Source: Symsagittifera roscoffensis (lineage: Eukaryota; Xenacoelomorpha; Acoela; Convolutidae). Taken from it: a DNA stretch of 64,000 bases. Shown one piece after another: positions 13,541 through 24,499 of the stretch. The position numbers were made by a program, and so were the translations under genes. The stretch's first letter is position 1; each line of letters begins with the position of its first letter. The notes beneath the pieces are model-generated. The model had not been told where the DNA came from and searched no databases. It was given only the letters and a program-made list of their open reading frames with translations. Where the stretch lies: assembly GCF_963678635.1 (NCBI RefSeq), contig NC_087071.1, forward strand, positions 13,035,088-13,099,087, read 5' to 3'.

Positions 13541-15140
13541 GGTTTTATTGGATGGTAAGTTGAGGAATTATGAGTTATTATGAGTTATTGTTGAAGTTTG
13601 TGCATGGATACGTATTTGTATTGTCGGTATGTTTGTTTGCATATATGTAAAAAAGTGTAGATTGTAGGTTTGCACTGATGTATGTAAGTCGGTCTCTATG
13701 TATGTCAAAACTTATCTATATTTCTTATTTTCCTGAATGAAGGCAATGTAATATGAATCCTTGAAATTTTTTGTAGGTAAATGTTATGATGAAAGTATGA
13801 TTGTATGTAAACTATTGTTGATGTATGTGCATGGATACATGTGTGTAAAATGTGTATGTTTCAGTTCATTTATGTAAAACGTTTAAAACGTAGGTATGTA
13901 CTGGTGTATGTATGTATGCATCTAGGTATGTCGGAGTTTATGTTAAGTTGTTTTAGTAGATCCATCTATGTGCACAATCGACTAATCTTTAGTTTTGCTG
14001 ATATTTTTTATTTCTTTAACTAATATGTATGCATTCATGTAATTTTTTTGATCATTTTGTTAAATCTTTTTGTACGCTCAATGTATGTCTTGTGTGTGTA
14101 CAACGTAATATGTATGCATGCATGTACAAATGCATGTACACGCGTAATAAGTATGCATGCATGTACTTTTGTTTGATACTCTTTTTTTTGTCTGTACGTA
14201 AACTTGTATGTAAGGTGTGTATGCAGTTTAAAATTTGCCTGAGATTACTTTCAACTTGAAATTTGTTTAATTGAATGTGTCGCTCGTATATAAATTTTTA
14301 CTATACGTATCTTTTTGTAAGTGTATCTTATGATTGTCTCCATGTTCGCATTTGGTATCCTCATAGAATTGTTAGAAATGTTTCAATACAATTGACGATA
14401 TGCTAATCAACGGGAACTAAAACTGGAACTGAAGCTCGATCGAATTTTTGCTTCTTACTTTTGTATGATTTTAATGGAGATTCCAACGGACGCTAAAAAT
14501 TTACAATCTATATATGTGTTTGTTTAAGCGTTTGTGATTTTTTAGTGATTTATGTCTGAGTTCCTCTTGGATATAAATATATTTTGTGTGCAATCATGGT
14601 AAATTGATTTTGTAGGTAAAAATTTGTACGTAAGCATGTTTGACAGGGTGCGCTTACCAAAACAGTTTTAGATTTCTAACCATAGTCAGTAGAGTAACTA
14701 CAAGACAAACTCATTCCACTTTTTTTCTTTAATTTTTTCAAATTTTTAACCAATTTTTTTAAACTTTTAGATTATGTTTTTGATTACAATTGTGTTTCCC
14801 TGTTTGTAAATCATGTGTATTCATATTTGTTTGCTTACATGTAAGTTTGTTTTTATGTATATTTCATTTTTTTTCATATGCTTAACAATCAAGTAGTAGA
14901 CATATTACAACAACTAGGTATATGAATCTAATTCAGACAAAATCTAATTTTTATCTGTGATTTGTCTCGCAGATTCTAGATAAATTGACTAGAAAATGTG
15001 TTTGATAAACACATACCAGATACATCATATGTAAATGTATATGTTGACGTTTGTGTATAAAGTTGCCTACACGTATTTTTGTGCACGTATACATTGTCTG
15101 TATGCGGCATTTATGTGTTTTTTAAAAAAAATAGTATTCA
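13541..15140. repeat. Degenerate TGTATG/CATGTA-rich simple-sequence tract
   Basis: Interrupted runs such as GTATGCATGCATGTAC and TGTATGTATGCATC occur repeatedly, densest at 13800-14230. Open frames here read as low-complexity Cys/Tyr/Met-rich peptides and are not credible genes. Confidence 0.65.
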
Positions 15141-18139
15141 TTTTTGCTTTTATTTATGTAATTTTTTTATCATAAAAAGCAAGTATTTTTAATTAGAATT
15201 TTTTTTTAGCAGCTATAAAAAAAATTGCAGCTGAAAGCTTTTTTTAATGTATATCACTAGAGTTTTCCAGTGTATTTCAAAAGATACTAGAAATGAAATG
15301 GACTAGATACTACATATAAACTTTCGTCTTGCTGAGTCAGTGTCGCGTATCTTTGCGAAAATGTCCGTGTATTAGTTTGGTCATTTTGTTTCATTTTCGA
15401 ATGTGGTTTTATGTAAAAGTTTTTGCATCTTTTTACTGATTGTTTTCTTTAATTGAAAAAAATGGGGCGCATTGCAGTTTGTTGAAATAATTCTCGAACC
15501 CAAAGTCCAAATTATTATTTTTTTCGAATATTCTAGAGCCCTCTAAAAATTTGTGATTATATATGTATGAACAAAAACTCGAATACTTGTTTGTATCTTT
15601 AGAATTGTAACAGTAGTCAATTGTTAAAATCCAACTGAAACTCAAACCAAGTTCCAGATGTGACAAGAATAGCGAGAACATCTAGCTAATTACTGTGCTA
15701 TGTAGAAATTAGACAGTACAAATAAGTTTTATTGTAAGTGAACGCACGTAATGCAAGTTGGTATTCTGAGTTGCTTCACCAGATCCTAAAGGTGAACAGG
15801 TTGCCTTTACTGTATACGTGTTTATTATTATTGTGTGTGAATATTAATGTGTGTAATTTTTATATATGCAAGCAGGGCATATGGTGTCGTTATATTGATG
15901 TGATTATTTACTTTTAAGACTTACTATATGCTTTTAAGTACTCAAGCAATTGCTCATCAAATCAAATATAGACGATCAGAACTAACGTGTAACTATAATT
16001 ATAAAGTATAAAGATAATTTAAGACGTATAAATAAGAACTAGAACTAACATCAAAAGTTTAACTATAACTAAAAGTACAATTGAACTCAATTTAATTTAG
16101 CTATTGATTTCTGGAATATTTCACCAGATACCATGAATGTACCAGATACTACGTTCTTTATGTGTACTGTTGCCAGCTTAAGCGTAAAGTGTGTATGGCA
16201 AAAGTTTTCTATGAGTATACTCATTTATGTGTTAACCTTACCAACCTCATACGTACAACCAAAAACTGAAAAAAGTAAAAACTATTCAAACTTTCAATCT
16301 TGATTGAGAAAAATCACCGGCTACATTTGTTTGTTTGTACTGCTGCTATGTACGTAACCATATACTATGTATAAATGAGAGAAAACCTAAGCTGAAATAT
16401 TAAAAACTCTGATGATTCTAGAACTTTCTAGAGTAGTTCACCTCACCGTTTTCTTCAATTGGGTTAACTAAATCACAACTAAACATAGTGTCTGAGTTTG
16501 CGATTGTTTTCATGATTGTGTTTTTAATATATTGTACGTTGGTCCGAGTTCGGCTGTCTTTAAAATATTTTGGTCGAAGGAAGGAAAGAACAATTTTAGA
16601 TGTCCTACTTCGCAGAAAATTCAGCAAGGCTGTTATCTAAATTTTGGGGCAATCATTTGTTCTTTTCATCTTTAATAAATGAAATGGTTTAACTGTTTGT
16701 CAAAAATGCCTACGTGAACCTGCTGACGTGGATTTAAACCCAATTAGTGTTTGAAGCTTTATGTCACGTTTTTTGATTTTGAATGAAGACAGCAATCAGT
16801 GACCCGGCAAACAGTTCATATCGAGTCTCACAAAACTGTAAGGCTTGGCGAATTGGTTTAGCGGGCAATATCTAACTCGTCGTTGCTCCTCTTCGCTACG
16901 CTCCTCGGGAACACCTCCCGCTGGTGTAGTCCCTGCTGTACAGTTTAACACCAAAAATTTGGGATCAAAAGTTAGGTCAAACATAAACGCAATTTAAAAT
17001 GTACTTGAAACAACCTATCTTGTTAACTGATACATATTTTTTCGGTTACTCGCATAATCTGTAGTTTTCCGGCTCAATCTAACACTCGCATTACACAGGA
17101 AAATTGTGCATATTTCGTTGAACTATGAAATCTACCATTTCGACTGTACTGTTGGGAGAGAGATAGTCTCGAGGAGGAAAGCGGCGAGCGACGCCTTCAA
17201 CTTTCTGGTCAACCAGCCTAAATATTTGGTCAGGCGTGTGCTTCAGAATCAATGCAAAATAATGCATTTTGGATTAGTTTAAGCCTGTTTTATCAAAATT
17301 TTCATGAAGTGAAAAAACATTGGTGAAATTAGGGTTTTTGTAAGTGATTTGTGAAAGCTCATAAAACACAAATTGTTTGACCAAAAACTTCGATTTTTTT
17401 TCAAAAATCCGCTCGCCCATCGAGAAAGAGTTCTAAATTCTCTTGTTAATTCTAATAAACAGTATGAACAAAGATTTGTGAACGATGATAAAGTAAGCAC
17501 AACTTGAAGAACCGTTTTTTTTCTGAAACAGGTTTTCTGTATTTTTATGTTACGTTCATAGTTTTGGTTCTAATTCTCATTTGCACATCACTTCCTTGCA
17601 AATCCATTTTATTAGAAGCAGTGTCGTGCTCAAGAACGTGTGCTCAAGTGTTGAAAAAAAGTTGAGCATTTTGGGAAAAAAACTACCAAAAAACTGGGAG
17701 TTTCATGGGCGCGCAATCCACCTCTAAAATTGGTAAGAAGGGGCGCTACAGGCGTCTTTTGAAAATATCGGAAAGGGCTGTCGTATAAGTAATCTTTTTA
17801 AAACATTTGGAATCCAGAAATAAAGGAGGGGGAGCTCTCTTGGAGAGGCTACTCAATGGAAGACACGCTACTGAATAAGATCAACTATTATGTATGGTAA
17901 TATCTAATTGAATCAGAAAAACATGTTATTTTTAAAATGACAATATTTTGGTCTATACTTTTTTAAAAAAGCGTTTTAATTAGAATACTGAAGTCGCAAT
18001 CTTCTGTTCTACTTGTACATCAGCGGTTTATCTTTGTTTTCTGTAAAATAGTACCTTAAATAATAAATACATTGATGCATTCTGGTTATTCTTGTCAGAT
18101 TTTTCGTCAAAGTATTTAATTCAAAATGGAAAATAGAAT
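15141..18139. other. Left flank of the Maverick; no gene recognised
   Basis: AT-rich sequence with only short non-homologous frames. A more GC-rich island at about 16835-16945 contains CTTGGCGAATTGGTTTAGCG, which resembles a pol III A box or tRNA D-arm, but no good B box follows. A tRNA-derived SINE fragment is possible, not shown. Confidence 0.5.
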
Positions 18140-18145
18140 TACAAT
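18140..18145. repeat. Left target-site duplication of the Maverick (TACAAT)
   Basis: TACAAT abuts the left terminal inverted repeat and recurs exactly at 41573-41578 outside the right one. Six base pairs is the length reported for Maverick/Polinton integration. Confidence 0.93.
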
Positions 18146-18386
18146 AGTAGTATAGATATACGACACTGGGATCGGGGGGGGTGGGTGGGGGTGATCCCTA
18201 CAGGGATCATTGGGTATAGATTATACCTAATCATCCCTATGTAAATATTTATACCTAATGATCCCTATGTAAAATATTTATACCTAATGATCCCTATGTA
18301 AAATAATTATCCCTAATGATCCCTATGTAAAATATTTATACCTAATGATCCCAATGTATAATTTTTATACTTAATGATCCCTATGT
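18146..18386 (+). repeat. Left terminal inverted repeat of the Maverick with six tandem units
   Basis: After the AGTAGTATAG terminus come a G-rich tract (18174-18194, G8-T-G3-T-G5), a palindrome GATCCCTACAGGGATC (18193-18208) and six 28-29 bp units of the ATACCTAATGATCCCTATGT type. The sequence ends near 18386. The right end has the same layout inverted, but with a pure C24 run and far more units. Confidence 0.92.
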
Positions 18387-19301
18387 AAAACTTCGGTAAA
18401 TTATTGAGTATTCCCACTGAACGTTGTGGAAACGGGAATGGAATTAAGTTTTGGTCGGTGCATATTTTCCCTTCTAAAGTTTGGGGGTATTGGCTTGTTT
18501 ACATGTAAAAGGACGTTATATACCTATTATATGTAATAGGAAAGCACCAGATTTTGGCAGCGTAGCTTAACTGTTGGCTGCGGTGAACGATTTCCTTCAA
18601 AAATGCATGTTTTATTGCTGAATCTCAAAGAAAGGAAAATTCGTCAATTGCGGCGGCCGCCACCTCTATTTAGAAAAAAGCTAATGATCAATTTGACCGA
18701 AATAAGAATGAAAAGTTTCTTTAAGCCAAATGAAAGTAACAAACAAAGAAAAATTTTGCAACACTGAAAACTCTAAAATAATGAAATTGGCTTGAAAATT
18801 TCGACATTTCCATTTTCCGTGTCTACAGAAGACTGAAAAATAAACGTCTGAAATCTATGACAAAAGCTTTGATTTTATAGAAAGGTTGAAAGAGCTAATA
18901 AGTTGTTGTGGGTTAAGATCTTGAAAAACGAGAACACTGATGAAAGCCAAAAGTGCCCAGAAACATTATCAAAACTTGTACCTAACTTGTTACTATAAAA
19001 TTGAAGTGGAACAAAATTTCTTGGGGTCCGAGTAGAGGAAAACGCATGGCGCTCGACTCTCAGCCGAAAGGCGGCGTTTCGAAACCCGTCCGGAAATTGT
19101 ACTGAAAGGAGGCAACAGTAGCTGGTATGGTGATATCCCCCCACAGATCGATTTTGTACTTTTTTCTCACTTTGATAAAAAGCTTAACTTCTCGAATTAC
19201 TGCTATTCAGTTAACAATTGGGTAAAATTTCAATTACTAAAAGAATGAATTGTTCAAAATTGAATTGTAAAATGTATATATCAACCATATTAAATGGTTA
19301 G
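18387..19301. other. Left subterminal non-coding DNA of the Maverick, with tRNA-like fragments
   Basis: No conserved coding frame is seen between the terminal repeat and the protease. GGCAGCGTAGCTTAACTGTT (about 18557) resembles a tRNA D-arm. A GC-rich stretch at about 19030-19090 contains CTCGACTCTCAGCCGA (anticodon-arm-like) and GTTTCGAAACCC (B-box-like). A degenerate tRNA-derived SINE is one explanation. A 90-codon antisense frame at 18875-19144 overlaps this and is not credible. Confidence 0.4.
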
Positions 19302-19748
19302 TTAATGGGTAAGCATGTGAGTTAGGAAACGTTTCAATACATGATCAGTTATATAAACAAAATCAGAAGCATCACCATTAAAGTTTTTAGCAAAAATCAA
19401 ATGTGCAATATAAATACAAAAAGAACCGCACATGGTAGAGTTTGAGTCTTGCATGGGAAAGTTTGTCATCAATTCAGTCACTTGATGAAAATTCTCGTTC
19501 AATCGTTTATACAGATTGGTGTACTGCCAGAGAGGAAGACCGAGAGGATCAGCGAAGTATAAAACATTTCTTCTGTTGCATATCACAATCTAATGTGTCC
19601 CCGGAGAATCTGATTTTGAAGTGTTCACAATCATAAAGATGTTGTTTGGGATGTGAGGTGGAAAATTGTCGGCTGCAAATACTCCAAAAAACTTATATTT
19701 CAGATGTTTACAATTCTGAATGAGGTCCTGCAACTGGATTTTATCCAT
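19302..19748 (-). pseudogene. Adenain-like cysteine protease of the Maverick, interrupted by an in-frame TAG
   Basis: This would be the virion maturation protease that cleaves capsid precursors. Read leftward from ATG 19748, it has the adenain layout: a short N-terminal region, the catalytic His of a GTH motif, an Asp in FADPLG, and the catalytic Cys in MCGSF. The ATG lies two bases after the TGA of the capsid gene, a spacing also used by the ATPase gene, so I prefer it to the upstream in-frame ATG at 19832. An in-frame TAG (19590-19592) falls directly after the catalytic His, where the family keeps a Trp. Both halves are otherwise in the same frame. Length without the stop is about 148 residues, short compared with adenovirus proteases (about 200). 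Unless the stop is bypassed or is a sequencing error, only an N-terminal fragment would be made. Confidence 0.85.
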
Positions 19749-19750
19749 TT

Positions 19751-21050
19751 TCAGACTGTCGAAATGGGAAGGACGTTCTTTGTAACTTTGCGGTCGGAGG
19801 TAATAAATACATTGGATGAGCGTATACCCCAAACAAAAATTTCTAGGTTTGCTGTCAAAGCGTTTGAGAATTGAAGATCGAGTGAAACTGAGCAGTTAGT
19901 AAGTTCTGGATGCAAGAAGTCATGAGCTGCCTGCTGTGTGCTAGTGAGATCAAAACACATAATAAAGTGCTGTTGGTAGTTATCCAGAGTGATTCCCAGC
20001 CCGCAGTGCAACAAACCCAGCGCTGATAGTGTGTTGAAGAAGAGACGTTTATGATCTTGTGTACTGATTGGTGTACTAGCTATTGGTAAACCATTTCGTC
20101 TCAAAGTAACTTGCTCCAGTCCCAATTTTTGATAATGAAAAGGATTCGTTCGGTTTGTTCCTAGAAATGCATTATTTGTGTTCAATGCTATGATAATTTG
20201 TCTCACCGGTTCACGAGCAAAAATATCTTCCTGTTGCCAGCTGCGCTGACCAGCTGTTGCAAGAAATGTTTTTGTAATTTCTTCTTGATATGGGTAGTTC
20301 GCAGGAGTTTTGAGCAAAGTTGATTCAATGGCAGAGAGCACATGGTCGGTCACAGTCATTTTTCTAACATAGAGGTTCGCTTCGAGTATTTGCAGCTTGT
20401 AATGCTTGGCAGCATCTTCCGATATAATGAGAAAGTCTTCATGAGAACGTCTGTAGGAAAGTCTGAGGGTAACACCGCTCAACAAATGCTTGTCACATGT
20501 GAAAAAATCAACTCCAGCGGGTCCATAGAACCAAATTTCCCTCGATTCACGGACCAGTTCTCGTTGAGATGTGAAATCAGCTGCATCTATTGCAGCGGGA
20601 TTGTTTTCAAAACGATATCCCTGACACTTAAGCCATGAGTCCTTGGCTCCTTTGTTGTTAGAAAATTCTGTTCCAATAAAGCTTTTTATGCGCAAAATTA
20701 CTATTGGCATTTGAGATTTTGAGTCCATTAGCAGAGAGGGTTCAGTCAGAGAAAAGGGAATAGAGGGAGTTGTTTACGAGGAACGGTGAATCAGACACAG
20801 TAGGATCAGTGTTGTCGTATCGCAGATCAGCTCCACTTGATTGCGTTACTTTGCATCGTATTTCCAAATAAATTTTTTGCAGGTCAACAAAATTATTACG
20901 GTCACCGGTGATTTCAAATTCAAGCATTGGTGAATAGACAGGTCCAATTTTTTGATCAAAAACGTTTTCAAAAGTAATCAAAAGAGGTTGTTTTTCAAAC
21001 AAATCCAGAGAGCTATGGGTAGCTTCATTGGGCAATAAATTAGCGATCAT
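19751..21050 (-). pseudogene. Major capsid protein (double jelly-roll, PY type) of the Maverick, disrupted
   Basis: The N-terminal part (20742-21050, 102 residues) has the family signature FDQKIGPVYSP, then GDRNNFVDLQKIYLEI and FVNNSLYSLFSD. The remaining part (19751 to about 20687) continues with GAKDSWLKCQGY, GVDFFTCDKHLLSGV and the long beta-rich C-terminal region typical of Polinton capsid proteins. Together they would form one protein of about 430 residues. They are separated by an in-frame TGA (20742-20744) and a one-base frame change near the T5 run at 20683-20687. The open frame that seems to start at 20728 uses a non-conserved ATG inside the gap, so I treat it as a broken gene rather than two genes. 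The start at 21050 overlaps the upstream basic-protein gene by 11 bp. Confidence 0.87.
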
Positions 21051-21459
21051 TTTTTATGTTTGAGAAAAAATCTGCTCGACTTCTCACTGGTCTGGTTTTT
21101 CTTCGAATGGTTGTTTTTCTTTTTCGAGCCCCTACTGACCTTTTTCTTCGTAATCCATTCATTGGTGTCTTTCGACGACGTCTACCACTGCCGAGTTGTT
21201 TTCTTGCAGTTTTTGTGACAGTGTTTTTCAATGCTTGTTTAGGAGACTTCTTTTTCATAGCGACATCAATTAGTTCTGGCGCTGCACTCATCAAAAGTTT
21301 TCTGCCCAGTTTTTTCGCAGCCGGTAGAATAACCCGTCGTGCAAACGGTATAGCAACACGACCAATACCAGCAGCCAAAGCGCCAAATCCACTGCCGCGT
21401 TGTCGGTAGTGTCCAGAGAAATGAGGAAGTGAAGCTTGCTTTGCATAATATTGTTCCAT
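21040..21459 (-). CDS. Small basic virion protein (core/pX- or pVI-like) of the Maverick
   Basis: A 139-residue protein. Residues about 23-50 form a Gly/Ala-rich, possibly amphipathic segment (GSGFGALAAGIGRV), followed by AAKKLGRKLL and a C-terminal half crowded with Arg and Lys (GSGRRRRKTP and RRKTRPVRSR). Small basic proteins with this Gly-rich to Arg-rich layout lie between penton and major capsid genes in Polintons and adintoviruses and are thought to bind DNA or membranes inside the virion. The ATG at 21459 starts six bases after the penton stop. Function is inferred from composition and position; the frame is intact. Confidence 0.72.
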   Translation of the reverse strand: MEQYYAKQASLPHFSGHYRQRGSGFGALAAGIGRVAIPFARRVILPAAKKLGRKLLMSAAPELIDVAMKKKSPKQALKNTVTKTARKQLGSGRRRRKTPMNGLRRKRSVGARKRKTTIRRKTRPVRSRADFFSNIKNDR

Positions 21460-21465
21460 TGGTTT

Positions 21466-22335
21466 TCAATCAAAGCGCTTGAATTTTAGAGTCAACACAA
21501 CTTTACCAGTTCCTGCAAAGGGCACTAGTCTTCCAGTTTCTGTGCGCAACTGTACCGATATTGATTGTACAGATGAAGTGAATAATTTTTTGTAGTCTAA
21601 ATTAGTGAAGTTTTTTCGATGATTAGGTTCAATGCTGAAGGCACTACCGTTTTTGATGCGTCTATTTGAATCAATGACGCGTAACAATGGGGCCTTTGCA
21701 TCACCAACAGTTTGGTATTGAATAATGTCAATATAGACAAAACTTAGACTTGTCCCACTTGATAAGTCATATGGGAAATGAGATTCGTACAGTTCGTTTC
21801 CCTCATAAGATGCATCGAAGGAGGGTATCATTTTGTATCCAATGTGATATTCACCGTTCTCATCAAGCTTTGCATTGTAGCCTAACAGACTGGGTATTTG
21901 GGGACTTGGGAATGAGATTCCTTCATTTGCGTTCATCCAAATGCTCATGCTATTCGTGATTTCTTGAGGACTCGCATCAAAATGAATTTTGTCTTTGAGT
22001 TTTGTTTTTATCTCATCAATCAATTGTTCTATAAAAGTGTACTCTCCTGATTTGATAAAAACTTTTTCGCCATAGTAGGGTCTGGAAATTGTATTCCGAT
22101 TGCCAGCGTTGGATTTACTGGCTACTACTTCGGATGCTCTGAAGTACGTAATTTCCTCATCAGTAACATTGTTTAATTTTGTGAGGAAAATTATTTCTGA
22201 GAGAGCAACTCTCCAATCTCCGTCTAAAGCTATTTCTTCTTTACAAAAATTTCTAAAACTGGCCAAAGTGTTGTCTCGGAAAAAATCCATTGATGCTGTT
22301 GAAATCAAATGTACAGTAAACTCATCACTGCCCAT
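21466..22335 (-). CDS. Penton / minor capsid protein (single jelly-roll, PX type) of the Maverick
   Basis: A 289-residue protein from ATG 22335. The frame extends nine codons upstream only to a TTG, and the family normally begins with a Met-Gly-Ser-Asp-type start as here (MGSDEFTVHL). Recognised family segments are DNTLASFRNFCKEEI and DGDWRVALSEI near the N terminus, SGEYTFIEQL mid-protein, and VPFAGTGKVVLTLKFKRFD at the C terminus. It should form the pentameric vertices of the icosahedral capsid built from the downstream major capsid protein. The start overlaps the end of the integrase frame by 11 bp. This is one of the few core structural genes here with an uninterrupted frame. Confidence 0.85.
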   Translation of the reverse strand: MGSDEFTVHLISTASMDFFRDNTLASFRNFCKEEIALDGDWRVALSEIIFLTKLNNVTDEEITYFRASEVVASKSNAGNRNTISRPYYGEKVFIKSGEYTFIEQLIDEIKTKLKDKIHFDASPQEITNSMSIWMNANEGISFPSPQIPSLLGYNAKLDENGEYHIGYKMIPSFDASYEGNELYESHFPYDLSSGTSLSFVYIDIIQYQTVGDAKAPLLRVIDSNRRIKNGSAFSIEPNHRKNFTNLDYKKLFTSSVQSISVQLRTETGRLVPFAGTGKVVLTLKFKRFD

Positions 22336-23807
22336 TTTCGTTATAATCAGCTTTTTTTCCAATTAAACTAAGTTCTTTTTCATAAAATTTTCCTCTGATT
22401 TCTTCCTTTTCCGCATCAATGAGACTGTATGTTGGAGGGTTTACAGTAGGAATGGCAACTATTTTAAAAACTTCGTCTGTAAAAATCTGCTTGTAACCTT
22501 TTCTAAAAGGCAAGTCAGTCTTCGCTATTCGCACATAGTCACCAACATAAAATTTTGGTTTCTGTACCAACTTCGATGAACTGTTTGCAATTAATGAAAC
22601 TAAAGCAGGTACATGTTTTCTTGTGACTTTGTTTGGAGCCAATTTTGTTACTCTATTAACGCGTGAGTTAATCGTTTGAACAAAACTTTGTAATTTTTCA
22701 ATATAACTGTAAGTCCAATCAAACTCTAAGTATTTGTAGATAATACTTTTCAGCGATCGAATGTTTCTTTCGGCAAACGCTGATTTTTTTTCACTGTCAG
22801 TATTGTATTTGATGATTTCTCGTTTAGTACATAACTTTTCGAACTCTCCTTCAAACTCGGTGCCTTTGTCAACCCAAACTTTTTTTGGTTGTTTTGTTTT
22901 GGTCATTTTTTTGAAAGCTTCGGTTGTTTCTTTAGCATATTTGGTCTTCAGGGGTTCCACTCGTAAGTAGCGAGAGAGACAATTGACAGCAACTAATAAA
23001 TATCGTACCCCTCGGTTATATTTAGCCAATTTATCAACATAAGCCAAGTCAAGAGACCAAATTTCGTTGATATCGTTAACAATCACTTTTAGCCGAGGAT
23101 ATGTTTTACGAAATAATCCATACTTTGTATGTGATGATTGAGATCTCAGAAAATTTCTAACTTTTTTTGGTGAGAGTTGACTAGCATTTGTTAAATTTTT
23201 AACGCTACCAAATGCAGCTGGACCTTTCGTGTAGAGTAATTTGAGTTTCTTTTCTTCACTGATAGTAGGATTTCCATTCTTTTGTTGACGTCGTCGCAAA
23301 CGAATCTTTACTGCTTTCATAGTTTTTATCATCGTCGTCATCGTCGTCGTTGGTGTTGGGGAAAAATTCTTTTTTCTGGGTTTTTCTTTTGTCAGATTGC
23401 TTGGTTCTGGGTTTGAGAGTTGTCGATCGAGTCTTCGAAGAGGAGGGTTTTGATCTCTTCGAGTCCTCAGTTGTCGGGTTGTCGGAGACGAAGGAGGAAG
23501 AAGTTGAGGGCTTAGCTGCATCGCTCTTAAGCGAGCGGAGAATCTGTTTGGCATAAGTGTTAGACACTAAGATAGGATCAAGATTCAGTTCTTTCAAAAT
23601 TTGAGGATAAAAAACACCCTCAAGTTTTTTTGTGTTTTGCTGTGTATCGTACAAAAAGGATTCAATTTTAACGAGTGTTGGTTTTCCTTGAATTAGAACA
23701 TATCCGTCAACGTCTAATGTCAAGGATTCAACTTTGAACAACTGCTTCAGCACTATGTCTGCCCTTTCCAATTTATTAGCTTCCAATAGCTCTTGAATGG
23801 ATTCCAT
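22325..23807 (-). pseudogene. Retrovirus-like integrase (rve) of the Maverick, with a frame change near 23280
   Basis: The catalytic core shows the D,D,E triad: Asp in WSLDLAYVD (codon 23048-23050), Asp in VWVDKGTEF (22868-22870) and Glu in SAFAERNIRS (22769-22771), with 32 residues between the last two. The C-terminal domain carries the Polinton hallmark of YVGDYVRIAK, then FRKGYKQIFTDEVFKIV and GKFYEKEL. The N-terminal region is in another frame from ATG 23807 (MESIQELLEANK) and contains SFLYDTQQNTKKL, a Ser/Thr/Lys-rich stretch and seven Asp. That frame runs to a TGA at 23256 and must shift by one base near the short A run at 23280-23283 to enter the catalytic frame. A mutation, an assembly error or a programmed +1 shift could each explain this. 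The enzyme would join the element ends to target DNA, producing the 6-bp duplication. Confidence 0.85.
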
Positions 23808-23847
23808 AACCTTTCGAAACACTTCAGCGGTTTTTCCATAACTTTTT

Positions 23848-24198
23848 TCATCCCTTTTTTTCTATTCTCTTTGATTTTGTCTGCTGCTGAGAATTGTATG
23901 ATTCAATATTTTCTTCTGCTTCATCATCACCATCACCACTGAAATTAGTAAGCGCAGATAAATTTCTTTTTCGAAGATTTGGCACTACATTACTAGGGGT
24001 TAAAGGAATAGGAGATGTTGGGTTTAATGGTGGTGGAGAGTCACGGCTGATATTTCGTTCTCGAAATCGTTGTATGTAATTGAGTTGAGATGATTTGTCG
24101 TTAATTAATGGATTATGAAGGATATGAGATTGTGGTGCAGTTTTTTCATCTGGAGCATATGTTTTTCGAGGAATGAGGATGAATTCTTCAGCATACAT
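23848..24198 (-). CDS. Conserved Maverick protein of unknown function (MYAEEFILIPRK type)
   Basis: A 116-residue protein beginning MYAEEFILIPRKTY, followed by HILHNPLI and QLNYIQRF. Starts of this form (Met-Tyr-x-x-Glu, then LIPR, then a QL-rich segment) recur in Polinton and adintovirus gene sets beside the ATPase, as far as I recall. The middle is Pro-rich (SPPPLNPTSPIPLTP) and the tail is acidic then basic (GDGDDEAEEN, KSKRIEKKG). There is no membrane segment or enzyme motif. It starts 10 bp after the preceding gene's stop and ends 40 bp before the integrase ATG. A structural or scaffolding role is possible but unproven. Confidence 0.6.
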   Translation of the reverse strand: MYAEEFILIPRKTYAPDEKTAPQSHILHNPLINDKSSQLNYIQRFRERNISRDSPPPLNPTSPIPLTPSNVVPNLRKRNLSALTNFSGDGDDEAEENIESYNSQQQTKSKRIEKKG

Positions 24199-24208
24199 GC
24201 TTAAGGTT

Positions 24209-24499
24209 CTAGTTTTTCAGGTAAATGTAACACGATTCTCCGATTGATTTAAGCAGTGAAATATTGTTTGCCAGAACTTTTCGTTTTTCTCGGATACTAA
24301 ACTTAGGGTCAACAATTTTTCCAAATGGTATTTTCTTACTCTCGATGAAACTCTTGTTAGCTGGAACATGTCCCAGAAAAACATTTACAAAACAATCGCA
24401 AAGAAATCTAATAAAATTTGAGTCAGCTCCTGTCAAAATTGATCTACAATGGCGACTATTGAGCATTTGCTTCAATATACATAATTCTTTCTCTTTCAT
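24209..24499 (-). CDS. Conserved small Maverick protein next to the ATPase, function unknown
   Basis: A 96-residue protein from ATG 24499 (the frame opens two codons earlier at a TTG). It contains RHCRSILTGADSNFIRFLCDC and KFSIREKRKVLANN. Similar proteins, in which a leucine- and cysteine-containing helix is followed by a KEKRK-type basic segment, are common in Polintons; their role is not settled. The start overlaps the ATPase 3' end by about 44 bp, so the two are probably co-transcribed. The frame is intact. Confidence 0.6.
   Translation of the reverse strand: MKEKELCILKQMLNSRHCRSILTGADSNFIRFLCDCFVNVFLGHVPANKSFIESKKIPFGKIVDPKFSIREKRKVLANNISLLKSIGESCYIYLKN

Noticed and set aside
19030-19090. 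A functional tRNA gene
   Set aside because: There is a B-box-like and an anticodon-arm-like sequence, but the acceptor stem does not pair and the anticodon stem has mismatches; at most a SINE remnant.
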